From Lachnospiraceae bacterium (lineage in GTDB: Bacteria; Bacillota; Clostridia; Lachnospirales; Lachnospiraceae), in assembly GCA_017465845.1 (NCBI GenBank), contig JAFTVH010000124.1, positions 1-42,133 on the forward strand: a DNA stretch of 42,133 nt, read 5' to 3'. Below the pieces are notes generated by a model, which saw nothing but the letters and a program-made list of their open reading frames with translations, was not told where the DNA came from and did no database searches. Shown here piece after piece: positions 20,141-27,776 of this stretch. Positions within the stretch are counted from its first letter, which is position 1; every line of letters begins with the position of its first letter. The position numbers were made by a program, and so were the translations under genes.

Positions 20141-20959
20141 TCACATTATCTTTTTCATATTATCAACGATTGCTTTTACCGTTCTTAGGTCAAGCTGTTC
20201 TACCGTGCTTCCTTCTTTAAATCTGTCTACACAAAATATCATATGACCGCCCAGAACAGGATTTATGATTCTGGAAAGACTCCCTGCCTGACCGCCGGCA
20301 TGATAGCTCACAGGTGTTTTTACTTCCTTCTTCAGCATGACCATGGTTTTAAAGCTTTCTGTAAGCTCCTCTTCATTAGTGGCAATGGTCACAATTTTTA
20401 TGACATCGGGATTTCTTTTCTCCATAAATAAAGCAAGCTCTACAACCTGCTGACAATTCATTGGTATTCCCGGGTGACAGGACATCAAAACCTCCGCTCC
20501 ACTGAAATGAACCTTTTCAATCAGTTCACATTGCTTTGAAATGATACCTTCCTCTGTCACGATTTCTTTTGGATTTCCTTTTGTGAAGGAATACTTATCT
20601 TCTCCCAAAAAGCCATTTTTAGATGGACGATGAAAGGTATATCCCTGCATATCGATTCCTGCCGCACCTGCTGCAACTGCCCTCAGGAAGCTGTCCACAC
20701 GTTCTTCCTCGGAAAAACCGGCATCCTCCCAATTACAAGTATTATTATAATTGAGTGCGAGAACCGGAAGCTTTGATGCCTTCATGATAGCTCTCAGCGT
20801 ATCTATATCCGTATTTTCAAGGCACGACATATGAAGATCTATCATCCCCGCACCGTCATATAGACAATTTTTAATTTCCATAATTGCAGCGTCTCTTGTT
20901 TTTTCCCTTATTACACCTGCCAAAACAGGTGCAGATAAATTTGATAATTTCCTATTCAT
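20141..20959 (-). CDS. Type I 3-dehydroquinate dehydratase-like enzyme
   Basis: A 272-residue TIM-barrel protein, first in the cassette. The AroD-type layout is visible: VLAGVIREKTRDAAIMEI, DGAGMIDLHMSCLEN, AGAAGIDMQ, the catalytic His in MSCHPGIP, the Schiff-base Lys in DVIKIVTIAT, and GSLSRIINPVLGG near the end. The Glu/Arg of AroD's ELR motif read Asp/His here, and the FTFRT arginine position reads LNYN, so substrate contacts differ. I infer the same chemistry (imine-assisted dehydration of a beta-hydroxy ketone) on another compound. It is not likely to be the shikimate-pathway AroD. GGAG precedes the ATG. Confidence 0.8.
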   Translation of the reverse strand: MNRKLSNLSAPVLAGVIREKTRDAAIMEIKNCLYDGAGMIDLHMSCLENTDIDTLRAIMKASKLPVLALNYNNTCNWEDAGFSEEERVDSFLRAVAAGAAGIDMQGYTFHRPSKNGFLGEDKYSFTKGNPKEIVTEEGIISKQCELIEKVHFSGAEVLMSCHPGIPMNCQQVVELALFMEKRNPDVIKIVTIATNEEELTESFKTMVMLKKEVKTPVSYHAGGQAGSLSRIINPVLGGHMIFCVDRFKEGSTVEQLDLRTVKAIVDNMKKIM

Positions 20960-20986
20960 TTTGAACTCCTTTCCCTACTTTATGTC

Positions 20987-21015
20987 ACAATAGCATGTAC
21001 CCTTTTTCAAGTAAA
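20987..21015 (-). promoter_or_regulatory. Promoter of the catabolic cassette
   Basis: On the minus strand TTTACT (21010-21015) and TATTGT (20987-20992) are 17 bases apart, placing the transcript start near 20980, just before the gene ending at 20959. Confidence 0.65.
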
Positions 21016-21021
21016 TGGCAC

Positions 21022-21064
21022 ATTTGATATTTTTATCATATTTGATAATAAATATTGTATTTGA
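21022..21064. promoter_or_regulatory. Candidate AraC-type operator: three direct repeats
   Basis: ATTTGATA at 21022-21029 and 21040-21047, and ATTTGA at 21059-21064, spaced 18-19 bases (near two helical turns). They sit directly upstream of the cassette -35 box and before the divergent regulator gene, the usual layout for activation by an AraC-family protein. Confidence 0.55.
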
Positions 21065-21117
21065 GTCCAACAAATGATATGATATTTTAAATTAGTTATT
21101 TTTATATGGGGAAGATT

Positions 21118-21903
21118 ATGAAAACAGATTTTTTAACAGATTTGATCATTACAAAAATACATTGTATATCCACCATGTATAACGCAACCGGTTCCAGAAG
21201 TAAAAGACAGTACCGGCCATACTGTGCTATCCTTATAAAATACAGCGGAGAAACAGAGTATACCAGTTGTAATGAAAAAATTATTTCCAATAAAAACAAT
21301 ATGGTCATACTGCCAAAAGGCAGTGCTTATGAGTGGGTATGCACAAAATCCGGGTACTTCTCCATTATTGAGTTTGACTGTAACAAAACCCTCGATCACA
21401 TATTAAGTTTTTCCATCAGTAACAGCGAAAAAATTCTGAAAATCTTTAAAGACCTGGAATACAAGAGACTTCTTAAAAGTCCCTTGTATGAATTGGAATG
21501 CATCCGCGGAACTTATGATATTATTTTAAAGTTATTGCAAGCCTCACCACGTACTTACCAGCCTGTAAGCAAACAGCAGAAAATCCAGCCTGCTGTTGAT
21601 TACATCGCCCACAATTACTACAAAAACATAACAAATGACGAGCTTGCGGAGCTCACCTCACTGAGTACCGTCTATTTCCGCAAGCTTTTTACAGAAGTAT
21701 ATGATATGCCGCCTATTACCTACGTTCATACTCTCAGAATCAAGAAAGCTCTGGAAATGCTTCAGAGCGATTACGGAAGCATCACTGATATTGCTCAATC
21801 CCTTGGCTACCTGAATATCTACGATTTTTCCAGAACGTTTAAAAAATACACCGGATTATCGCCTAAGAATTATCTGAAGCAGAATAAGGAATCATTGCAC
21901 TGA
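21118..21903 (+). CDS. AraC family transcriptional regulator
   Basis: A 261-residue regulator. The N-terminal half looks like a cupin sensing domain (KYSGETEYTS, VILPKGSAYEW). The C-terminal 100 residues carry two helix-turn-helix units: ITNDELAELTSLSTVYFRKLF and ITDIAQSLGYLNIYDFSRTF, ending in FKKYTGLSPKNYLKQ, the classic AraC signature. GGGGAAG lies before the ATG at 21118; an ATG at 21106 is in frame but has no good site. It is divergent from the six-gene cassette and is its likely regulator. Its last 12 bases overlap the end of the convergent methyltransferase gene. Confidence 0.92.
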   Translation: MKTDFLTDLIITKIHCISTMYNATGSRSKRQYRPYCAILIKYSGETEYTSCNEKIISNKNNMVILPKGSAYEWVCTKSGYFSIIEFDCNKTLDHILSFSISNSEKILKIFKDLEYKRLLKSPLYELECIRGTYDIILKLLQASPRTYQPVSKQQKIQPAVDYIAHNYYKNITNDELAELTSLSTVYFRKLFTEVYDMPPITYVHTLRIKKALEMLQSDYGSITDIAQSLGYLNIYDFSRTFKKYTGLSPKNYLKQNKESLH

Positions 21904-23070
21904 ACAGGGTTTCTCTATCAGGCACACCATTTCCACATGCTTTAAGTCGGTATAAGGGAACATATCCACAGGAACCGCCTTCTTTACCTGATATCCTTTT
22001 TTCTTTAGATACCCAAGATCGCGCACCAGCGTCTCCGGATTGCAGGAGATGTAAACGATCTTCTCCGGCCCTATTTTTACCACGCTGCCAAGGAAAGCTT
22101 CATCGCTTCCTGCCCTTGGCGGGTCCATCAGCACCACGTCCACTTTCGCCTCCTGGGAAGCCATCTCCACCAGGAATTTACCTGCATCGTTCTGATAGAA
22201 CTGGATATTATTCACATTATTGCGCTTGGCATTGATTCTGGCATCCTTCACGGCATCCTGGTTCAGTTCCACACCGATGACTTTGCCTGCCTTGTCGCTG
22301 GCTATCAGCCCGATGGTACCGGTGCCGCAGTAGGCATCCACAACGGTCTCTTTTCCGGTGAGTGCAGCCAGTTCCAGTGCCTTACCATACAGCTTCTGCG
22401 TCTGTACAGGATTTACCTGATAGAAAGATTTAGGCGAGATGCGGAAAGTCTTGCCGCACAATTCGTCTTCGATATAGCCTTTTCCGTAAATTACCTGTTC
22501 CTTATCTCCTAAGATCATGCTGGTATTGCGATTATTAACATTCACCACTATAGTTGTGATTTCCGGATGAAGCTTCAAAAGGGCTTTGACAAAATTGTTC
22601 TTGGAAGGCATGACAGGAGAACCTAACACCAGTACTACCATGATCTGACCGGTAAAATAGCCGGTCCTTATCAGTACGTGACGAAGCAATCCATATCCTG
22701 TATCTTCGTTATAGGGACGTATCTTAAAGGACTTCAAAAGCTCCCTGACGGATACGATAATGGCATCCGATTTCTGATTTTCTATCATGCAGGAATCCAC
22801 CGGAACGATATTGTGGGTTCCTTCTTCGTAAATGCCGGAAATGATGTTGTGACGCCTGTCTTCTCCAAACACCGCATGTACTTTATTACGGTAATACATT
22901 GGATTTTCCATACCGACGATCGGCTCTATTTTGCAAAATGGCTGCATCAGCTCGCCGACCCACTTTTCTTTCAGTGCCAGTTGTTCCTGATAGGGCTTGT
23001 GTATCCATTTACAGCCACCGCACTCTGCAGCTACGCGGCAGGGGCTCTGCACACCGGATTTCTTTTGCAT
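21892..23070 (-). CDS. RNA (uracil-C5)-methyltransferase, RlmD/TrmA family
   Basis: A 392-residue SAM-dependent methyltransferase. Cys11, Cys17, Cys20 and Cys94 match the spacing of the Fe-S cluster ligands of RlmD. The SAM site includes VVDAYCGTGTIGLIASDKAG; VVLMDPPRAG and VYISCNPETLVRDL supply the catalytic Cys. The RNA-binding TRAM domain that usually precedes the cluster is absent: the first cluster cysteine is only ten residues from the start. It is followed by nothing on its strand that looks coupled and starts four bases after the M20 gene. Which uracil is modified (23S rRNA or tRNA) cannot be told. Confidence 0.9.
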   Translation of the reverse strand: MQKKSGVQSPCRVAAECGGCKWIHKPYQEQLALKEKWVGELMQPFCKIEPIVGMENPMYYRNKVHAVFGEDRRHNIISGIYEEGTHNIVPVDSCMIENQKSDAIIVSVRELLKSFKIRPYNEDTGYGLLRHVLIRTGYFTGQIMVVLVLGSPVMPSKNNFVKALLKLHPEITTIVVNVNNRNTSMILGDKEQVIYGKGYIEDELCGKTFRISPKSFYQVNPVQTQKLYGKALELAALTGKETVVDAYCGTGTIGLIASDKAGKVIGVELNQDAVKDARINAKRNNVNNIQFYQNDAGKFLVEMASQEAKVDVVLMDPPRAGSDEAFLGSVVKIGPEKIVYISCNPETLVRDLGYLKKKGYQVKKAVPVDMFPYTDLKHVEMVCLIEKPCSVQ

Positions 23071-23074
23071 GACT

Positions 23075-24535
23075 TTAACACTCCTTCATCAATCTAATAT
23101 AAAATTCCACCGTCTTAAGCAATGTAGCGATAGGCACTCTCTCATTATTACCGTGAATCATGCCTCTCTCTTCCCTGGACAGCTTCATGGCAGAGAAACG
23201 ATAAACCCTGTCTGTGATTCGGCAATAATGTCTGGAATCGCTGCAGGCCATCATCAGATACGGTGATACCACTGCCTGCGGCCAGGTCTTGCGGATAGCA
23301 GTCTTTAACCTGTTCCATTCTTCACAGTTCGTATCGGAGCAAATGGAAGGGTCCATGCCGTCCACGACGCGAATCTGAATACTATCGTTATTAATTACTT
23401 GCTTAATATACTCCCGGGCTGATTCCACGGTATCTCCATCCATCAGGCGCAGATTCATCCCCACGCTTGCTTTGGAAGGCAGGACGTTAAATGCTTTGCT
23501 TCCTTCCATCTGGGTAATGGCACAGGTTGTTCGCATCATAGCATTCAGCTCTCCGCCGGACATTTTACACACCACATCAAACAAGGGTCTGAAGCACCAC
23601 ATATTGGCAAACAATATCTTATACCCAAAGCCGGAACGCCTTCCAAGTACATCGAACATTTCCTTAACCGGCCTTGACAGACGTCCTGGGAAAGGATGCT
23701 TCTCGATTTTTACTACAGCTTCCGACAGCTGCCCCAGCATAGTCCGCATAGGCGGTGTAGAAGCATGTCCGCCGTTTCCTTCCATGACCAGTTCAAAGTC
23801 AGTCATTCCCTTTTCAGCAATTCCAATCAAAGCACACTCATCCGTTACACCCGGGAATACATTCTCTACCACAGCACCGCCTTCGTCCACTACCATGGCA
23901 GGCTTGACGCCACGCTTTTCAAGCCAGGTGACCATATCCGTGCAGGAATCGCCATTGATTTCTTCCTCTCCTGAAAAAGCCAGGTACATATCCTGTTTGG
24001 GGCAAAATCCTTCCGCTAAAAGCTGCTCCGCTGCTTCCAGCACGCCTAAAAGCGTTCCTTTGGTATCCAGTGTTCCGCGTCCCCACATCACACCATCCTC
24101 GATGATTGCATCAAAAGCAGGCTTATCCCAGCCTTCTTCCACTACAGGCACCACATCATAGTGAGCCATAAATACGCTGGGAGATGTATTGCATTCTCCT
24201 TTTAAATGATACATCAGACCGGTCTTCCCGACTTTTTCAAAGGTACAGGCTTTGTGCACCAGCGGAAAACGCTCTTTTAAAAGCGCTTCGAATTTCCGGA
24301 ATTCTTCCCTGTCAATCTTCTCTTCCTCACGATAGGAAACTGTTTTGCAGCGAATCATATCTGCCATATCCGCCACAATTTTTTCTTCGTTCACAACAAT
24401 TTCTTCCGCCTGAATCTCCGGCTCCGGCAACGGACGAAACATCGCTGCCCGCACCAGGATCACTGCCAGAAAGATTACGAGAATGACCAGCGCAGCCACG
24501 ATGAACAGAAATGTACTGTTAGGTGAAAACTCCAT
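23075..24535 (-). CDS. M20 family metallopeptidase with N-terminal membrane anchor (CPS1/PM20D1-like)
   Basis: A 486-residue protein. Residues about 9-30 form one membrane helix, so it is probably anchored. The metal ligands of M20 are all visible: [29 protein letters not shown] with the catalytic Glu pair, VVDEGGAV and, near the end, [11 protein letters not shown]. The dimerisation domain ([10 protein letters not shown]) lies in between. The long form with TM helix resembles carboxypeptidase S / PM20D1 proteins, which cleave or form N-acyl amino acids; the substrate here is unknown. GGAGG precedes the ATG. Confidence 0.9.
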   Translation of the reverse strand: MEFSPNSTFLFIVAALVILVIFLAVILVRAAMFRPLPEPEIQAEEIVVNEEKIVADMADMIRCKTVSYREEEKIDREEFRKFEALLKERFPLVHKACTFEKVGKTGLMYHLKGECNTSPSVFMAHYDVVPVVEEGWDKPAFDAIIEDGVMWGRGTLDTKGTLLGVLEAAEQLLAEGFCPKQDMYLAFSGEEEINGDSCTDMVTWLEKRGVKPAMVVDEGGAVVENVFPGVTDECALIGIAEKGMTDFELVMEGNGGHASTPPMRTMLGQLSEAVVKIEKHPFPGRLSRPVKEMFDVLGRRSGFGYKILFANMWCFRPLFDVVCKMSGGELNAMMRTTCAITQMEGSKAFNVLPSKASVGMNLRLMDGDTVESAREYIKQVINNDSIQIRVVDGMDPSICSDTNCEEWNRLKTAIRKTWPQAVVSPYLMMACSDSRHYCRITDRVYRFSAMKLSREERGMIHGNNERVPIATLLKTVEFYIRLMKEC

Positions 24536-24600
24536 ATTGATGCCCTCCTCTGATATGCATTGTTATAAATAAATTACCACAAAATGGGGAGAACTACAAC

Positions 24601-24635
24601 AAAAAAGGAAACCCAATTTACTGGATTTCCTTTTC
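24601..24635 (-). terminator. Terminator after tRNA-Pro
   Basis: On the minus strand AAAGGAAATCCA pairs with TGGGTTTCCTTT and is followed by a T-run. It begins eight bases after the tRNA 3' end. Confidence 0.8.
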
Positions 24636-24642
24636 TTCAGCG

Positions 24643-24717
24643 TCGGAGTGACAAGATTCGAACTTGCGGCCTCCGCCTCCCTAAGACGGCGCTCTAACCA
24701 AACTGAGCCACACCCCG
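24643..24717 (-). tRNA. tRNA-Pro (anticodon AGG)
   Basis: Folds as a full cloverleaf of 75 bases on the minus strand. The acceptor CGGGGTG pairs with CACTCCG (one G-T); the D stem is GCTC/GAGC; the anticodon stem CCGTC/GGCGG carries the loop TTAGGGA (anticodon AGG, reading CCU); the T stem is GCAAG/CTTGT. C1-G72 and A73 are the bacterial proline identity pair. CCA is not encoded. Confidence 0.93.
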
Positions 24718-24890
24718 AAGACATTTATGATTATATCACTTTGTAGAAAAAAAGCAAGTACTTTTTGTAAAATTTTTAAAGTTGTTCAAATTGAGTAAAT
24801 TTTGTATAATTGTTTGAAAATTCCCACAATTCACTCTTATGCATAACCCATCTTCTTTCTGCGTATTCTATTTCGGAAAGGAGGTGCATT

Positions 24891-25043
24891 ATGAAAGATA
24901 ATAAAATAAACACTTACCCAGACGGTCAAAAACCCGCAAACCTGTATGATGACGGCAATATTCCCCAGGTGGATCTGCCGCAGGATATCATACCTGACGA
25001 GGTACCGCGTAAGGACGGGCCTGGCGGAGAAGACGGAAAGTAG
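24891..25043 (+). CDS. Small acidic hypothetical protein (50 residues)
   Basis: A 50-residue protein preceded by a near-perfect AAAGGAGGTG ribosome site six bases before the ATG, which strongly supports translation. The sequence is acidic and rich in Pro, Asp and Gly (IPQVDLPQDIIPDEVPRKDG), without cysteines, a signal peptide or a membrane segment. I do not recognise a family. It faces another tiny gene across a hairpin at 25078-25127. The region 24718-24890 before it is AT-rich. A role in spores would fit such small proteins but is a guess. Confidence 0.7.
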   Translation: MKDNKINTYPDGQKPANLYDDGNIPQVDLPQDIIPDEVPRKDGPGGEDGK

Positions 25044-25077
25044 CATCAAGCTCCTCTTTCCCCATAAAAGCTTCTTC

Positions 25078-25127
25078 AATCGAACAGGAGGAATTTCTCA
25101 ACTCTGAGGAATTCCTGCTGCTCGATT
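25078..25127. terminator. Long hairpin between two convergent small genes
   Basis: 18-base arms (25078-25095 and 25110-25127) pair with two mismatches; the 14-base loop contains CTCA/TGAG, extending the stem. It has no U-run, so termination in both directions is inferred from its position only. Confidence 0.6.
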
Positions 25128-25149
25128 ATACCAGCCATAAACCGCAGTA

Positions 25150-25296
25150 CTATCGCTTTCGGTTAATCGGCTGGATGCCCTCTTTCCGGACATTATGGGT
25201 CTGGTTCTGATTCTCCGGTTTCATCTTTTGAGTAACACTATTGAATTCGTTATGATTCTGCTGCTCCTGCAGCTTTTCCTGAGATTTCTTATCCAT
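25150..25296 (-). CDS. Small basic Gln/Asn-rich hypothetical protein (48 residues)
   Basis: A 48-residue frame on the minus strand: MDKKSQEKLQEQQ start, a middle rich in Gln and Asn (KPENQNQTHN) and a basic end (INRKR). GAGG lies eight bases before the ATG at 25296; an ATG two codons earlier is too close to that site. Composition is like small acid-soluble-type or other spore-core small proteins of Clostridia, but I cannot assign a family. It follows the convergent 50-residue gene and the hairpin, and is divergent from nothing close; the AI-2E permease ends downstream at 25366 on the same strand, so this gene lies after it and could be read from its transcript. Confidence 0.65.
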   Translation of the reverse strand: MDKKSQEKLQEQQNHNEFNSVTQKMKPENQNQTHNVRKEGIQPINRKR

Positions 25297-25365
25297 TTTC
25301 ATCACCTCAGGAATAGTATGAACCATTTAGTATGGACCTATCCCTTCATACATCATTCTTTCAGC

Positions 25366-26670
25366 CTACTTTTTCTTCTGATTTCTCTTATCTACAATGA
25401 TCTTAGAAGAGGTGGCTGACGTATAGTTTCTGTTCAGCTTCTGCTCGACAGCTTTGGAAGATTTCTCGTTTTTATGTTCCACGGGCTTTGGAGTTTCCTC
25501 CGTCTTCTGCTCTGTCTGACAACTGTTTTCTATTATTTTACCTGCATTCCGCGAATTGACACTCTCGCGCAAAAGTGCATATACAGTAGACAAGAGAGGG
25601 ATGAATGTCAGCATTCCGGCAACTCCAAACAGGCTGCCGCCCACACTGACTGCCATCAATACCCAGATAGATGGCAGACCTACGGAATTTCCAACAACCC
25701 TCGGATAAATCAGATTACCTTCCAGCTGCTGCAGCACTAAGAACATAATCAGGAAAACTAGCGCCTGCACAGGATTTTCGATCAAAATCAAAAAGGTTCC
25801 TACCGCACATCCGATAAAGGCTCCCACCACCGGAATCAATGCCGTAAACGCAATCAGCACACCCACCATAACCGCATAGGGCATACGAAACAGCGTCATG
25901 GCAATCACGAATATAGTACCAAGAATCACAGCCTCCAGACACTGACCGGTGATGAATTTACTGAAATTGCGATATAAGACAGCCATGATATGCTCTACCT
26001 TTTGTCCAATACGCTCCGGCAGATAGGCTGCCAGGATTCTTCTGCCCTGATTCTCCAGCTTTTCTTTCTGACTCAAGACATACAGTGCAAAAATCAAGGA
26101 TATTACCAGGTCAGTTACACCACCAATAATACCGGTGGCTACACTAAAAGTGGAAGTCAGAGCGTTTCCCACACCATTTTTCAGGAAGCCCAAAATGCTG
26201 TCCCCTACCTGAGTCCAGTCAATTTTGATTTCGGCCAGCTTTGCCACCTCTCCCTCAAGCTGCGGATATTCAAGACTTAGCTGTTTAAGCCAGATAAGGA
26301 CATTGTCCATAAAATCGGGAATCTTATTGCCCAATACCATGATAGTCTTAGAAAGCTGAGGAATCACAGCAACGAGCACCAAAATAATAATCAGTATGAC
26401 CATCAGCAGCGCCAGCACCATACTGACCGGACGTTTCAGTTTTTGTGCAATCTTCCCCTTCCATACGGCAAACAGTTTCTTCTCCAGGAGATTCATGGGC
26501 AGATTCAGCACAAAAGCAATAACCGCTCCGATTATAAAAGGCCTCAGAATACGAAATCCCAACGTGATCGCCCCAAACAATTCCTTACTGTAAATTAATG
26601 CCAAGATCAGGGCTGCTGCCAGAAACATCAGACCGCATATCTGTTTAATTTTTACCTTGTCAAATCCCAT
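25366..26670 (-). CDS. AI-2E family transporter (UPF0118)
   Basis: A 434-residue membrane protein with about seven or eight helices. The family core is clear: FIIGAVIAFVLNLP, PQLSKTIMVLGNKIP, FSKFITGQCLEAVILGTIF, ALIPVVGAFIGCAVG, LVLQQLEGNLIYPRVVGNSV and GLPSIWVLMAVSVGGSLFG. Members include the AI-2 exporter TqsA and sodium/proton antiporters; the substrate is open. The last 65 residues are a soluble, charged Lys/Glu tail (EQKTEETPKPVEHKNEKSSK) that is not part of the family core. AGGAT precedes the ATG. Confidence 0.9.
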   Translation of the reverse strand: MGFDKVKIKQICGLMFLAAALILALIYSKELFGAITLGFRILRPFIIGAVIAFVLNLPMNLLEKKLFAVWKGKIAQKLKRPVSMVLALLMVILIIILVLVAVIPQLSKTIMVLGNKIPDFMDNVLIWLKQLSLEYPQLEGEVAKLAEIKIDWTQVGDSILGFLKNGVGNALTSTFSVATGIIGGVTDLVISLIFALYVLSQKEKLENQGRRILAAYLPERIGQKVEHIMAVLYRNFSKFITGQCLEAVILGTIFVIAMTLFRMPYAVMVGVLIAFTALIPVVGAFIGCAVGTFLILIENPVQALVFLIMFLVLQQLEGNLIYPRVVGNSVGLPSIWVLMAVSVGGSLFGVAGMLTFIPLLSTVYALLRESVNSRNAGKIIENSCQTEQKTEETPKPVEHKNEKSSKAVEQKLNRNYTSATSSKIIVDKRNQKKK

Positions 26671-26740
26671 AGTCCTATCCTTTCTTTTCCATTCCTGCTT
26701 ATTGCTCTGTTGCAGCCGCTCGTTGGCAAAGATGTAACGT

Positions 26741-27775
26741 CTACAGTTCAGAGATTGCCGCTACCAATGCATCCACATTCTCTTCTGTCGTAGCCCAGCT
26801 GGTACAGAAACGTACTGCGCTGTGAGCCGCATCTACCCTTTCCTGGTAACAGTATCCAAACTGTTTTCCCAGAATCTCCAAATCAGCATCCGGTATAATC
26901 GGGAATATCTGATTGGTACCGCTTTCCACCAGATAAGGATAGCCCTTTTTCTCAAATGCCGCCCTGAGCTTATCTGCCATAGCTATGGCATGGGCTGATA
27001 TCTCTTCATAGAGATGGTCTGTAAAAAGCGTATCAAACTGCAGGCCCAGAAGCCTTCCCTTTGCCAACATTCCGCCCTTTTGCTTGATAAAATATCTGAA
27101 ATCCCCGGCCAGCTCAGAGTTATTGATGACAACTGCCTCTCCAAACAATGCACCGATGTTAGTGCCTCCTATGTAAAAAACATTACACAATGAAGCGATA
27201 TCAGCAAGTGTCATATCATTTTCCTTAGATGCCAGGCCATATCCCAACCGCGCGCCATCCAGGAACAGATACAGACCATATTTGCGGCAGGTCTTGCTCA
27301 AATCTGTTAATTCTTTCTTTGTATAAACAGTACCCAGTTCCGTAGGATTCGATATATATACCATTTTCGGCTGTACCATGTGTTCAAAGCTACTATCGTT
27401 CACATGCGCCAGATAAGCTGCTTCTACCTGTAAAGCAGTAATCTTACCGTCTGAGCTGGGAAGCCCCATCACTTTATGTCCACAGGACTCTACCGCACCC
27501 GTTTCATGTACATTGATATGGCCGCTGACTGCACACAGTACTCCCTGATGAGAGCGCAGTGCCGCGTCAATGACAGTCATATTGGTCTGTGTTCCGCCTA
27601 CCAGAAAATGCACTGCCAGATTCTCATTACCGCAGGCTTTTCTGATTTTCGCAGCAGCCTGAGCACAGTATTCATCCTCTCCGTACCCTACCGTCTGCTC
27701 CATGTTGGTAGCCATCAGGCGCTCCATAATCTTTGGATGAGCGCCTTCGTTATAATCGCATTGAAATAAAATCAT
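26741..27775 (-). CDS. Threonine aldolase / beta-eliminating lyase-like protein, PLP lysine replaced
   Basis: A 344-residue fold-type I PLP protein of the low-specificity threonine aldolase family: DYNEGAHPKIMERL start, HFLVGGTQTN, SGHINVHETGAVE, LYLFLDGARLGYGL with the PLP-ring Asp, then YIGGTNIGALFGEAVV. In this family the Lys that binds PLP sits at the GGTK position; here residue 206 is Asn (AAC, bases 27158-27160). The rest of the active site looks intact. Either the protein has lost normal PLP chemistry or there is a base error. It is followed two bases after the pepD stop, with GAAGGA at the end of pepD as ribosome site, so the two are co-transcribed. Confidence 0.88.
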   Translation of the reverse strand: MILFQCDYNEGAHPKIMERLMATNMEQTVGYGEDEYCAQAAAKIRKACGNENLAVHFLVGGTQTNMTVIDAALRSHQGVLCAVSGHINVHETGAVESCGHKVMGLPSSDGKITALQVEAAYLAHVNDSSFEHMVQPKMVYISNPTELGTVYTKKELTDLSKTCRKYGLYLFLDGARLGYGLASKENDMTLADIASLCNVFYIGGTNIGALFGEAVVINNSELAGDFRYFIKQKGGMLAKGRLLGLQFDTLFTDHLYEEISAHAIAMADKLRAAFEKKGYPYLVESGTNQIFPIIPDADLEILGKQFGYCYQERVDAAHSAVRFCTSWATTEENVDALVAAISEL

Positions 27776-27776
27776 C

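Noticed and set aside
15112-21903. Cassette as a genomic island or mobile element
   Set aside because: No integrase, transposase, terminal repeat or attachment-site duplication flanks it. xerD at 38476 is the housekeeping recombinase.
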